Below are positions 16,647 through 25,437 of a stretch of 64,000 nucleotides of DNA, piece by piece (the first letter of the stretch is position 1; each line of letters starts with the position of its first letter). Below the pieces are notes generated by a model. That model had not been told where the DNA came from and ran no database searches. It was given only the letters and a program-made list of their open reading frames with translations. Where the stretch lies: contig JAGBIC010000014.1 in NCBI GenBank assembly GCA_017935185.1, forward strand, positions 1 to 64,000, in the 5' to 3' direction. The translations under genes and the position numbers were made by a program. This DNA comes from Alistipes sp. GTDB taxonomy: Bacteria > Bacteroidota > Bacteroidia > Bacteroidales > Rikenellaceae.

Positions 16647-18011
16647 ATGAACAAAGCACTCAGTTATATCGAAACAAACAAAGAGGCCTTCATCGAGGAG
16701 CTCTTTGACCTTTTGCGTATCCCGTCAATCAGCGCACAATCGGAGCACAAGCCCGACATGATACGTTGCGCTGAATGGCTGGCGGCATCGCTTGTAAAGG
16801 CCGGAGCCGACCGCGCCGAAGTGATGCCTACCGATGGCAATCCCGTTGTGTATGCCGAAAAGATTATCGACCCCAAAGCCAAAACCATATTGGTGTACGG
16901 TCACTACGATGTCATGCCCGTTGACCCTCGCGAAGAGTGGCGCACAGAGCCTTTCGAGCCCGTAATCAAGGATGGACGCATTTGGGGGCGTGGCGCCGAC
17001 GACGACAAGGGTCAGCTCTTTATGCACGCCAAAGCCTTTGAGGCGATGTATGCAACAGAAAGCCTGCCCTGCAATGTGAAATTCATGCTTGAGGGCGAGG
17101 AGGAGATTGGCTCTCCCAGCCTATATAAGTTCTGCGAGGAGTACAAAGATATGCTCAAGGCTGATATAATCCTTGTATCCGACACCTCAATGATATCTAT
17201 GCAGACCCCATCAATCACATGCGGATTGCGCGGCCTCACATATATGGAGGTAGAGGTTGTCGGCCCAAACAAAGACCTACACTCGGGACTCTTTGGCGGC
17301 GCAGTGGCGAACCCTGCCAATGTGCTTACAAAACTTGTTGCATCGCTTGTTGACGAGAACGGACATGTAACAATCCCCGGATTCTATGACGATGTACGTG
17401 AACTTACCGACGCCGAGCGCAAAGCCTTCAACGAAGCTCCGTTCAATTTGGAGGATTATAAGAAGGCTCTTGACATTGACGATATTTCCGGCGAAGCGGG
17501 CTACACCACCATCGAGCGCACAGGCGTACGACCTTCACTTGACGTGAATGGCATTTGGGGCGGTTATATAGAAGAGGGTACAAAGACCGTCATCCCCTCA
17601 AAGGCCTCGGCAAAAATCTCTATGCGTCTTGTTCCCAATCAGGATTTCGAGAAGATTGGCGAGCTATTCGAGAAACATTTCCGTGCCATTGCACCAAAGA
17701 GCGTCAAGGTGAATGTGAAGTTCCTCCACGGCGGTGCGCCATACGTTTCACCCACCGACATGGCTGCATATAAAGCTGCCGAGCAGGCTATCGTAGATAC
17801 ATTCGGCAAAAAGCCGTTACCATTCTACTCTGGCGGTTCAATACCCATCATCAGTGGTTTCGAGCGCATTTTGGGCATCAAATCGTTGCTTATCGGCTTC
17901 GGTTTGGCCGAGGATGCAATCCACTCTCCAAACGAGAGCTATGGATTGGAGCAGTTCTATAAAGGCGTAAACACCATCCCTCTATTCTATAAATATTTTG
18001 CAGAGATGTAA
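16647..18011 (+). CDS. M20-family metallodipeptidase
   Basis: 454 residues from ATG 16647 (an upstream alternative start would overlap glmM). Metal ligands appear in order: YGHYDVMPVDP (His, then Asp), GRGADDDKGQ (bridging Asp), EGEEEIGSP (Glu-Glu), and a C-terminal His in EDAIHSPNE. The lid/dimerisation domain lies between (LHSGLFGGAVANP). Enzymes of this branch (ArgE/DapE/CNDP-like) split dipeptides with broad specificity in the cytoplasm. Probably co-transcribed with glmM; ends before a strong bidirectional terminator. Confidence 0.93.
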   Translation: MNKALSYIETNKEAFIEELFDLLRIPSISAQSEHKPDMIRCAEWLAASLVKAGADRAEVMPTDGNPVVYAEKIIDPKAKTILVYGHYDVMPVDPREEWRTEPFEPVIKDGRIWGRGADDDKGQLFMHAKAFEAMYATESLPCNVKFMLEGEEEIGSPSLYKFCEEYKDMLKADIILVSDTSMISMQTPSITCGLRGLTYMEVEVVGPNKDLHSGLFGGAVANPANVLTKLVASLVDENGHVTIPGFYDDVRELTDAERKAFNEAPFNLEDYKKALDIDDISGEAGYTTIERTGVRPSLDVNGIWGGYIEEGTKTVIPSKASAKISMRLVPNQDFEKIGELFEKHFRAIAPKSVKVNVKFLHGGAPYVSPTDMAAYKAAEQAIVDTFGKKPLPFYSGGSIPIISGFERILGIKSLLIGFGLAEDAIHSPNESYGLEQFYKGVNTIPLFYKYFAEM

Positions 18012-18034
18012 AAGCCTTTAACAAATTATACAAA

Positions 18035-18062
18035 ACGACCCGAAGCGCATGCCTCGGGTCGT
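18035..18062. terminator. Bidirectional terminator between the M20 peptidase and phoA
   Basis: ACGACCCGA (18035-18043) pairs perfectly with TCGGGTCGT (18054-18062). A T-rich tract follows rightward and an A-rich tract precedes it, so it can serve both convergent genes. Confidence 0.88.
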
Positions 18063-18083
18063 TATTATTTTATAGCAAGAACA

Positions 18084-19193
18084 TTATTCCCAAACACCAA
18101 TCAGACGCTGCAAAGCCTGCGACAGCTCGGTGTTCTCCATAATTCCGCTGATACTCTCTGCACCTGTACCATACAAATATACGGGCAACATTATGCCGGT
18201 ATGGCCTGTTGTGCTGAATCCGTAACTAATACCGCTCTCGGGCAAGGTGAAGTCGGTTTTGTTGCTGGGGATTGACAAACCGCCGGTCTCATGATCGCCT
18301 GTAACCACTACAAGAGTTCCGGGGTGGGCATCGGCATAGTCCATGGCAACGGCAACAGCCTTCTCGAAATCACGAGTCTCGGCAAGCACTCCCTCGATAT
18401 TGTTTCCATGACCCTCACCATCAATCTTCGAGCCCTCAACCATCATCACAAAACCCTTTTTCTTCTGCTGCTTCACATTGTTTGTGAGAATCTCCAACGC
18501 CTTTGCAGTAGCCTCTGCAAGATACTCCTGACGACCTTGACGCTTGGTTGGGAGATCACCATCGGCAAACAAACCAACCACATTACCCTCGCTTACGCCG
18601 GCCATCTGATCCTGCTCCAGCAACACATTGTAGCCCTTGGCCTTAAGCTCATCAACATAGTTCTTATTCTGCTTCTTGAAGTATCCATCAAAATACTTCT
18701 TTCCACCTCCGAACAGAACATCAATATCGCTCTTCATAAAGTCGGCCACAATATTGTCGTTGTCACCGCGGCTCTTCACATGCGCATAAAACGCAGCAGG
18801 AGTGGCATGGTTCACATAGCATGTAACCACGATGCCTGAAGCATAACCGGCCTTCTCGCCTTTGGCAATAATTGACTCGACAGGCGTACCATCGGGTGTC
18901 TGGCCCAAAGTGCTGTTGTTGGTCTTGTAGCCTGTGGCCAATGCAGTACCCGATGCAGCCGAATCGGTAACACGATTATTGGCCGAATAGGTCTTTTGCA
19001 GCGCAATGCTTTGCGCTCGGTCAAAAGCCGTAGGTTGATATTTGTTCTCAATCTGCAACAATGAAATTTGAGCCAAACCCATACCATCACCAATCATGTA
19101 AATAATGTTATTCACCTTGGGTTGTTTGGGTTTCTTTGCATCGGCATGGCAGACAACGCTAACCAACGCCAATAATAAAAATATTCTTTTCAT
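18084..19193 (-). CDS. phoA: Alkaline phosphatase
   Basis: 369 residues with a signal peptide (MKRIFLLLALVSVVCHADA), so periplasmic. Active-site elements: MIGDGMG (Asp metal ligand), VTDSAASGTALATGYK (nucleophile Ser78), MMVEGSKIDGEGHGN and TGDHETGG. It releases phosphate from many monoesters. It is shorter than the E. coli enzyme, as is common in Bacteroidetes. A 22-base palindrome overlaps its -33 region, which suggests a dedicated regulator. Confidence 0.95.
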   Translation of the reverse strand: MKRIFLLLALVSVVCHADAKKPKQPKVNNIIYMIGDGMGLAQISLLQIENKYQPTAFDRAQSIALQKTYSANNRVTDSAASGTALATGYKTNNSTLGQTPDGTPVESIIAKGEKAGYASGIVVTCYVNHATPAAFYAHVKSRGDNDNIVADFMKSDIDVLFGGGKKYFDGYFKKQNKNYVDELKAKGYNVLLEQDQMAGVSEGNVVGLFADGDLPTKRQGRQEYLAEATAKALEILTNNVKQQKKKGFVMMVEGSKIDGEGHGNNIEGVLAETRDFEKAVAVAMDYADAHPGTLVVVTGDHETGGLSIPSNKTDFTLPESGISYGFSTTGHTGIMLPVYLYGTGAESISGIMENTELSQALQRLIGVWE

Positions 19194-19213
19194 TTTTTTG
19201 TATTTTAGCTATG

Positions 19214-19257
19214 CAAATTTAAGCATTTTTTATACTTTTACAATAAATATTGTAAAA
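19214..19257 (-). promoter_or_regulatory. phoA promoter overlapped by a 22-base palindrome (probable operator)
   Basis: The minus-strand -7 box TAAATTTG is at 19214-19221. A TTG at 19241-19243 lies 19 bases upstream of it and falls inside the palindrome 19236-19257, whose arms are TTTTACAATA and TATTGTAAAA with a two-base spacer. A symmetric site over -33 is the usual place for a repressor or activator. The bound protein is unknown. The palindrome also lies 22 bases before the ung start. Confidence 0.65.
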
Positions 19258-19278
19258 CTTAATAACAAAAATTTTACG

Positions 19279-19941
19279 ATGGATGTTAAAATTGCCTCCG
19301 ATTGGAAAGAGATTTTACAAGAGGAATTCGAGCAGCCATATTTCGCTGAACTCGTTAATTTTGTGAAAGATGAGTACTCTTCAGGTAGCGTTTTTCCCGC
19401 CGGACGAAATATATTTAGAGCATTCGACAAATGCCCGTTCGAGCAGCTGAAGGTTGTAATCATCGGGCAAGACCCCTATCATGGTCCCGGACAGGCCAAC
19501 GGACTGTGTTTTTCAGTAAACGATGGTGTGCAATTCCCGCCATCGCTTCAAAATATCTTCAAAGAGATTGAGAACGACATCGGCACACCCATACCACAAA
19601 GTGGCAATCTCGACCGCTGGGCCGAGCAAGGTGTTCTGCTGCTAAACTCCGTACTGACGGTAAAGGCCCACAATGCTGCCTCGCATGCAGGCCACGGCTG
19701 GGAGCGATTCACCGATGCGGTAGTAAGAAAAATTGCAGAGAAAAAGCAGGGCGTAGTCTATATGCTTTGGGGAAGCTATGCCCAGAAAAAGGGACAAATA
19801 GCCAATCCCAGAGATAATCTCATACTGAAGAGTGTGCATCCATCTCCCCTATCGGCCTACCGAGGATTTTTTGGCTGCAAACACTTTTCGCAAGCAAACA
19901 CATATTTACAAAGCATAGGCAAAGAGCCAATAATATGGTAA
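19279..19941 (+). CDS. ung: Uracil-DNA glycosylase
   Basis: 220 residues from ATG 19279, the standard family-1 length. Signature elements: VVIIGQDPYHGPGQANG (water-activating Asp), LLLNSVLTV (uracil-binding Asn) and HPSPLSAYRG (catalytic His). It removes uracil from DNA and starts base-excision repair in the cytoplasm. The GNAT gene begins four bases after its stop. Confidence 0.98.
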   Translation: MDVKIASDWKEILQEEFEQPYFAELVNFVKDEYSSGSVFPAGRNIFRAFDKCPFEQLKVVIIGQDPYHGPGQANGLCFSVNDGVQFPPSLQNIFKEIENDIGTPIPQSGNLDRWAEQGVLLLNSVLTVKAHNAASHAGHGWERFTDAVVRKIAEKKQGVVYMLWGSYAQKKGQIANPRDNLILKSVHPSPLSAYRGFFGCKHFSQANTYLQSIGKEPIIW

Positions 19942-19945
19942 AGTT

Positions 19946-20437
19946 ATGAATATCAGAGAAGTTATCGGCGACGCTGACATACGCCGAATGGTAAAGGTGG
20001 CGCGCGAGGTATGGCGCGAAGCAAACACATCGTTTTGCACTCCCGAGCAAGTGGAGTATATGATTGAGAAATTTCAGAGTTTCGAAGCAGTTTCGGGGCA
20101 ACTAATGCATGGTTACCGCTATTTTCTCATCGAGCAAGATGGCGAAATATTATCATACTTTGGCGTGCAACCGCAGGGTGAAAGATTATTTTTGAGCAAG
20201 TTTTACATCCTGAAACAGCATCGCGGCAAGGGGCTGTTCTCGCTTGGTCTTAACTTTATGCAGGAGTTGTGTCGCGAACAGAATCTCGACACCATATACC
20301 TGACCGTAAATCGTAATAACAAGCACGCTATCGAGGTTTACCTCAAGAAAAACTTTAAGATTGCCGCCGAGGAGGTTGCCGATATCGGCTGCGGGTTTGT
20401 TATGGATGATTACATAATGGAGTTAACAATAGAATAA
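19946..20437 (+). CDS. GNAT-family N-acetyltransferase
   Basis: 163 residues. The acetyl-CoA loop is seen as LKQHRGKGLFSLGL (the R-G-x-G core), preceded by strand FLSKFYIL and followed by LTVNRNNKHAIEVYLKKNF, the usual GNAT C-terminal half. The acceptor is unknown. Co-transcribed with ung. Confidence 0.88.
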   Translation: MNIREVIGDADIRRMVKVAREVWREANTSFCTPEQVEYMIEKFQSFEAVSGQLMHGYRYFLIEQDGEILSYFGVQPQGERLFLSKFYILKQHRGKGLFSLGLNFMQELCREQNLDTIYLTVNRNNKHAIEVYLKKNFKIAAEEVADIGCGFVMDDYIMELTIE

Positions 20438-20457
20438 CCGCCCACCTAATAACAAAC

Positions 20458-20487
20458 ATCCCCATAAGTCTGATGGCCTATGGGGAT
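20458..20487. terminator. Bidirectional terminator
   Basis: ATCCCCATA (20458-20466) pairs with TATGGGGAT (20479-20487). It lies between the convergent GNAT and receiver/ATP-grasp genes. Confidence 0.8.
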
Positions 20488-20509
20488 ATTATCTATATAG
20501 CACCTTGCT

Positions 20510-23482
20510 TTATTGTTCAACCTTCACTATGCCTCGCTTCGACTGACCGTCTACATATATATATAACGGCTTGGCAAACTCCACACAACGCAGATACTCG
20601 CCATCATGTATGGCCGGCATAGCATCGAGCTGGGCAACGTCGAGCACTCCCTCTCCGCCCGATGGGTTGAGAGAGAGGTATCCCACACCCAACGATGTGA
20701 CATTCTGGAAAAAGTGCGTGCCTTGACTCGCCTCGATATTGAAATTAGGCAGAGCCGACTCCACAATCACCCTTGCCTCAGAGATATGCGCCCACTTTAC
20801 CGGCACGCCGAGATTGGGGTCGGATGAACCCCAGCGGCCTGTACCTATCAGCACATACTCATTTTTTGAATCACGCATCGATTTATTCAACGCATATAGC
20901 TCATCGGCAATCTCCTGAGTCTTGAGCGACGAGAATTTGTCGAATTTCATATAGACCACATGGCGAATATCCCGCATAAGTCCAATTCCGAGGGCGCTCT
21001 CCGAATAGACAATGGCGTTAGATGTATCCACCTTCGACCAATCGAGTTTCACGCTCTCCTCGTTTCGAATAATAGGCCTTATTTGCAACAAATTGAATAT
21101 CTGCATATTTCCCGCAGGTACATCCATATTAACTGCAAACTCAATCTCAACAGGGCAACGCATCTCTTCTTCGCCCATGCGCAACAAATCCTTCACAATA
21201 TCGGCAAGCGGGAATGAGTTGTATTTTAATATGCGGTTAAATGTAATTACCCTAAAATAGCGCGACAAAGTGGGACTTTCGCTGATACGATTGTTTTGAT
21301 AGTCGAAATATGAGCATGCATATTTGGCGTTACGAAAATCGGCTATGCGCGATACTGGAATACGCTCGATATTTACAGCGTCGTCGGTAGACTGTCGGAA
21401 ATTATCGGGATTAAGGCTCAACGCCATAACCTCGGTTTGCGCATCCTGAACGGTAAGTTCTACGGTTGATGTCTGCAAGGCTTTTTCGGGATATACGGGC
21501 GAAAAACGAAGGCTCTTGCCGCCATCCACAACAGCTTTTCCCAATCCCATAACAATATTGCATACACCGTCCTCGGCCTTCTCATACCCCAGCGGATAGA
21601 GATTCTGCGAGCGTGCAACGCCCGACAATGTCGGGAAATAATAACCATTCTGCTCGGTACCGCAGACCTCCTGAATAAGCACAGCCATCTTCTCCTCCGA
21701 CAACAGATTCTGTGAAGATTGTATATAGGCTCTCGACGAGGCGTAGTAAACCGAAGCATAAACACTCTTGATGGCTCTCACCAACATACGCAACATCTGG
21801 TCGTCATTCTCGCAACGAGGAATCATATATGTCGAATAGATACCTGCAAAAGGTTGATAATGTGAATCTTCCAGCTTTGACGAAGAACGAATGGCAAGCG
21901 GATGAGTGCAGGTCTTGACAAAGACTTTTAGTTTCTGATACAGTTCGGCTGGCAACACCGAATTCATAAACTCCGACAATACGCTATCGTCATCGACCTC
22001 GCGCGATATGACATATTTAAGACCATTCATGCGTATAAATTCATCGAAATAGTCGGTAGCAATAACCAGACTGCGAGGAATCATTATACGCACATTGGGG
22101 TAACGGTAATAGTGGTTGTATTTGGCAAGCATGCTGTTCATAAATGCCAAACCGCGAGCCTTTCCGCCAATAGAGCCCTCACCCAGACGAGCAAAGCCAA
22201 TTGCATCGCTGTATGTATTCTCGTCAAATTGTGCCACAAGACCCTGACCCAGCATGGTACGATAATCCTTAAACAAAGCCACAAGCGCAGCACGATGTTC
22301 GGCTGTAGAGTCAAATTGGCTGCTGTTGATACTGCGCAACACCTTTGCCAATGGGAACAAGCCACGGGCATATAACCACTTTGAGAGGTGCATCTGCGAT
22401 AAATGATACTCCAGCACATCATCAGGCACGCTTGCAATGAGTTGCTGCATCTGCATAAGGTCTCGCGCTCGGCCGGCAATGCCGCAGCCCCCAATCTCGC
22501 GGAATACAAAATCACCAAAACCGAACTCGCGCAGAATAACATCCTGTAACTCGTGAAGCAAAGTCTTTGACGATTTTGAGATAAAGCCCGCCCCCATCAT
22601 TTCGGCCACCTCTCGATAATTCTCTTGTGATGACTGCATGATAACGGGCATCCACGGGGTTTCGGATTTAATTATTCGACAAATATCTATACCCGCATCG
22701 CTCTTTTCATCTTCGGGGCGGTCACCCGACTTAAGCACCAAACCAACATCGGAAATAACTCCCAGCATGTGGTTTTTATATTTATTATAGCACTCTATGG
22801 CATCGGCATAGTTGGTTGCCAACAAGACCTTGGGACGCGCACGTTTACGGTTAATCTGTTGCTGCTCGTTGTAGGCATCCTTCAAAAACTCGCTATTCTG
22901 CAGCAGTATAATCTTATATAATTCAGGTAGATATGTAGAATAGAACCTCACAGAATCCTCCACCAGCAAGATAGCCTGCACCCCACCATCGAGAATATCG
23001 CTTTGGGCATTGAGCTTATCCTCCATAAGCTTGATGATAGCAATAATCAGTTCGGGGTTACCATGCCAGCAAAAGATATTATCTATCGCCGTACAATTCT
23101 GCTCATCAATTTGTCGATATATCTCCTTCGAAAAACTTGTAAGCAGCACCACAGGCAGGTCGGGCGAAATCTGCTTCACCTGACGAGCAAAATCAAACAC
23201 ATTTGGCTCACCGACATTATACATCGTAAGCACAAAATCAAAATCGTCACGCACCTTCAGCACCTCCAGCGCATCAGCAGTAGACTCGACACGGGTTAGC
23301 GAAGGCGGGTTACTCATATTCAGCTCGATATACTCACGATTGATCTGCGACTCGATATGACCATCTTCCTCAAGGATGTATCCGTCGTAGGTGCAACACA
23401 CCATCAATATATTATGAATTCGGTGCTGCATAAAGTTGTGTGACACATTATTATCCAGGCTCAAATGTGTGTGGTTAGACAT
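20510..23482 (-). CDS. Receiver-domain / PEP-synthase-type ATP-grasp fusion protein
   Basis: 990 residues. Residues ~20-155 look like a degenerate receiver: the acidic pair and phospho-Asp are missing (ILMVCC, FVLTMYN). Residues ~168-325 are a canonical receiver with an insertion: LLVEDS (172-177), phospho-Asp in ISDVG (243-247), MQSSQ and a Lys in ISKSS (301-305). From ~430 the protein matches the N-terminal nucleotide-binding domain of PEP synthase/PPDK: GSIGGKARGL, LAIRSSSKLEDS, GIYSTYM and FNLLQIRPI. The swivelling His domain (G-G-x-x-x-H) and the PEP-binding barrel are not seen; a different tail (GRWGSSDPNLGV) ends the protein. It therefore should not make PEP. A phospho-signalling or dikinase-like role is inference. 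Confidence 0.85.
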   Translation of the reverse strand: MSNHTHLSLDNNVSHNFMQHRIHNILMVCCTYDGYILEEDGHIESQINREYIELNMSNPPSLTRVESTADALEVLKVRDDFDFVLTMYNVGEPNVFDFARQVKQISPDLPVVLLTSFSKEIYRQIDEQNCTAIDNIFCWHGNPELIIAIIKLMEDKLNAQSDILDGGVQAILLVEDSVRFYSTYLPELYKIILLQNSEFLKDAYNEQQQINRKRARPKVLLATNYADAIECYNKYKNHMLGVISDVGLVLKSGDRPEDEKSDAGIDICRIIKSETPWMPVIMQSSQENYREVAEMMGAGFISKSSKTLLHELQDVILREFGFGDFVFREIGGCGIAGRARDLMQMQQLIASVPDDVLEYHLSQMHLSKWLYARGLFPLAKVLRSINSSQFDSTAEHRAALVALFKDYRTMLGQGLVAQFDENTYSDAIGFARLGEGSIGGKARGLAFMNSMLAKYNHYYRYPNVRIMIPRSLVIATDYFDEFIRMNGLKYVISREVDDDSVLSEFMNSVLPAELYQKLKVFVKTCTHPLAIRSSSKLEDSHYQPFAGIYSTYMIPRCENDDQMLRMLVRAIKSVYASVYYASSRAYIQSSQNLLSEEKMAVLIQEVCGTEQNGYYFPTLSGVARSQNLYPLGYEKAEDGVCNIVMGLGKAVVDGGKSLRFSPVYPEKALQTSTVELTVQDAQTEVMALSLNPDNFRQSTDDAVNIERIPVSRIADFRNAKYACSYFDYQNNRISESPTLSRYFRVITFNRILKYNSFPLADIVKDLLRMGEEEMRCPVEIEFAVNMDVPAGNMQIFNLLQIRPIIRNEESVKLDWSKVDTSNAIVYSESALGIGLMRDIRHVVYMKFDKFSSLKTQEIADELYALNKSMRDSKNEYVLIGTGRWGSSDPNLGVPVKWAHISEARVIVESALPNFNIEASQGTHFFQNVTSLGVGYLSLNPSGGEGVLDVAQLDAMPAIHDGEYLRCVEFAKPLYIYVDGQSKRGIVKVEQ

Positions 23483-23507
23483 AGCTTATCATATTTTAAT
23501 TCTACTA

Positions 23508-23515
23508 CAAATATA
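23508..23515 (-). promoter_or_regulatory. Candidate -7 element of the receiver/ATP-grasp gene
   Basis: TATATTTG on the minus strand, 25 bases before the start at 23482. No good -33 match is visible. Confidence 0.45.
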
Positions 23516-23547
23516 CGGAATTCTCTGCAATATTTAATTTAATTGAC

Positions 23548-23555
23548 TAAATTTG
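23548..23555 (+). promoter_or_regulatory. Candidate -7 element of the C-GCAxxG-C-C gene
   Basis: TAAATTTG, 19 bases before the ATG at 23575, in a divergent intergenic gap. Confidence 0.5.
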
Positions 23556-23574
23556 CCATATATAACGATGTTTT

Positions 23575-24045
23575 ATGGAAAAAGTAGACATTCAACAGCG
23601 CTCCGACAAAGCCCGCGAGCTATTCAAAAGTGGATATAATTGCGCCCAATCGGTGATTTTGGCATACAGCGATCTATTCAACCTCGAGCCCGAGTTGGCA
23701 GCTACCATCTCTGCTCCTTTTGGCGGTGGTATGGGTCGAATGAGAGAGGTATGCGGCGCAGTAAGCAGCATGACTATGGCTGTGGGATTCATTGCCCCCA
23801 ACAGCCGACCCAACGACAACGAGAATAAGAAAAAATGCTACGCTACAGTGCAGGAACTTGCCGAGAAATTCCGCCAGGAAAATGGCTCGATTATATGTCG
23901 GGAATTGCTCGGTCTTGCCACACGAACAAGCGACCCCACCCCTTCACCACGCACAGAGGAGTATTACAAACGTCGTCCATGCGCCGAATATGTGGCAATT
24001 GCTGCAAGAATTGTAGGCGAAAAAATCAACAGCATGGAGGAGTAG
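23575..24045 (+). CDS. C-GCAxxG-C-C family redox protein
   Basis: 156 residues. Conserved cysteines are in the family order: GYNCAQSV near residue 23, VCGAVSSMTMAVGF near 60, the pair KKCYATVQ / SIICREL, and RPCAEYV near the end. The glycine-rich FGGGMGRM precedes the second Cys. The family is predicted to do thiol redox chemistry or bind metal in anaerobes; no precise reaction is established. Single gene with its own promoter and terminator. Confidence 0.88.
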   Translation: MEKVDIQQRSDKARELFKSGYNCAQSVILAYSDLFNLEPELAATISAPFGGGMGRMREVCGAVSSMTMAVGFIAPNSRPNDNENKKKCYATVQELAEKFRQENGSIICRELLGLATRTSDPTPSPRTEEYYKRRPCAEYVAIAARIVGEKINSMEE

Positions 24046-24075
24046 CAACGCCTAAAATATCCATACAAAAAAAGA

Positions 24076-24105
24076 ACACCCGTCGAGCGCTCTGCCGACG
24101 GGTGT
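24076..24105. terminator. Bidirectional terminator between the redox protein and mscL
   Basis: ACACCCGTCG (24076-24085) pairs perfectly with CGACGGGTGT (24096-24105), followed by TTTTCTC. Confidence 0.9.
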
Positions 24106-24115
24106 TTTCTCATTC

Positions 24116-24589
24116 TTATTTCTTCTCTTTCAATAAGTCACGAATCTCTGCAAGCAGCAGCTCCTCCTTTGTAGGCTCTGGCTCGGGTGCGGGAGCAGGC
24201 TCGGGTGCAGGCTCCTCCTTTTTCTTGTTAAGCCTATTCATCAACTTCACAATCAGGAAGACACAGAAAGCCAAAATAGTAAAATCTATACACTGCTGAA
24301 TAAATGCACCGTAATTCCAATAGATAGGCTCGGCCGCCTCTGCCGCAGCATTTGCGCCGCCGGTAATGAGGTCGGCACCCGATGAAACAACATCTCGCAC
24401 ACGAGATATATCAACCTTAAGATCTGCAAAATTGGTGTTACCCATGATTGCTCCGATAGGAGGCATCAGGATATCATTCACCAACGAAGTCACAATCTTA
24501 CCAAATGCACCACCGATGATTACACCGACAGCCATGTCCATTACATTACCTTTAATGGCAAACTCTTTAAATTCCTTCAGAAAACCCAT
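24116..24589 (-). CDS. mscL: Large-conductance mechanosensitive channel
   Basis: 157 residues from ATG 24589. The N-terminal helix [33 protein letters not shown] is the amphipathic S1/TM1 segment of MscL, and TM2 is at about 95-115 ([18 protein letters not shown]). The C-terminal cytoplasmic helix follows a Pro-Glu-Ala-rich linker (about 122-137) that is longer and more charged than in E. coli. The pentameric channel opens under membrane tension to release solutes. TAACTTTG at 24627-24634 (minus) is a plausible -7 box. Confidence 0.96.
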   Translation of the reverse strand: MGFLKEFKEFAIKGNVMDMAVGVIIGGAFGKIVTSLVNDILMPPIGAIMGNTNFADLKVDISRVRDVVSSGADLITGGANAAAEAAEPIYWNYGAFIQQCIDFTILAFCVFLIVKLMNRLNKKKEEPAPEPAPAPEPEPTKEELLLAEIRDLLKEKK

Positions 24590-24652
24590 TTTTATCAATT
24601 ATTGTGGTTAATATTTAATTTTTATGCAAAGTTAGAAAAATATATCAAATTC

Positions 24653-25258
24653 CTATTCATCCGACTCCTCTGACAATAATATTTCCCGCAATTTTTTACA
24701 GCTATCCTCGCTATTGTTGCGGTCAAAATGATATGTAGCCATCCCAAAAGCCTCCGCAGCGGCAACATTCTCTATGCGGTCATCGATGAAGATAGTCTCG
24801 GCGGGATTCAGGGCATAACGTTCAAGCAGAATCTCATATATATTCGGCGAGGGCTTAACCACACCCACCTCGCACGAGATAACTTCGCCCTCGAAATTCT
24901 CATACACCGGTTGCTTGCGCAAATATTGGATAAAATCATACGACATATTGGAAAGCACATACAACCTGTATCCCGCCGATTTAAGATCCTTGATCAAAGC
25001 ATGTGTCGGTGCTATGGTCTCTTGTCGGGCTATGGCTTGCAATATCATATCGCGGGCATACTCTGCCTCCACAGAGCGATACTCGGCCAAATCACTCGCA
25101 ACCTTATCGAGCGATGATAGCCCCAAATCGTAATCCACCCAAAATTGTGGCATCGGCGTTTGCGAAACATACGAGAAGAATTGCTTAAACTCGGCACTGC
25201 TCTTTGCGGGATTTTGAGCAAATACAACTCGACCCAAATCAAATACGACATTTTTCAT
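24653..25258 (-). CDS. HAD-superfamily hydrolase
   Basis: 201 residues from ATG 25258. Motif I is degenerate: VVFDLGRVVF, where the family usually has D-x-D/G-G-V-L/V. Motif II is YVLSNMS, motif III the Lys in GVVKPSPNIYEILL, and motif IV IFIDDRIENVAAAEAFG. This order matches HAD subfamily IA phosphatases and epoxide-hydrolase-like proteins. The substrate is unknown. I chose MKN at 25258 because the longer upstream frame runs through a consensus promoter that ends four bases before this ATG. Confidence 0.88.
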   Translation of the reverse strand: MKNVVFDLGRVVFAQNPAKSSAEFKQFFSYVSQTPMPQFWVDYDLGLSSLDKVASDLAEYRSVEAEYARDMILQAIARQETIAPTHALIKDLKSAGYRLYVLSNMSYDFIQYLRKQPVYENFEGEVISCEVGVVKPSPNIYEILLERYALNPAETIFIDDRIENVAAAEAFGMATYHFDRNNSEDSCKKLREILLSEESDE

Positions 25259-25262
25259 ATAG

Positions 25263-25294
25263 CAAATATACAAAACAGGCTCGACAACTCCAAA
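25263..25294 (-). promoter_or_regulatory. Promoter of the HAD hydrolase gene, placed for a leaderless transcript
   Basis: Minus strand: TTTG (25291-25294), 20 bases, TATATTTG (25263-25270), then CTAT and the ATG at 25258. With the usual start-site distance, transcription would begin at or within two bases of the start codon. Confidence 0.6.
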
Positions 25295-25391
25295 TATATT
25301 CTCTCTCAACAGCATATATCACCAACACACCGCCACAACCGTCAATATCATAAAAAATGCAAAGAAGTAGTGCCTAAATATAATATTTTAG

Positions 25392-25399
25392 CTATCTTT
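25392..25399 (+). promoter_or_regulatory. Candidate -7 element of the NigD-like gene
   Basis: TATCTTTG, 38 bases before the ATG at 25438. The -33 region is AT-rich without a clear TTG. Confidence 0.55.
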
Positions 25400-25437
25400 G
25401 CGTTCGTTAAGTAGAATAACCAAATTATAAAATAAAC

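Noticed and set aside
19236-19257. Rex operator
   Set aside because: The known Rex site has outer TTGTGA and inner TCACAA arms; here the TTGT halves face the opposite way, so Rex is not supported although rex is nearby.
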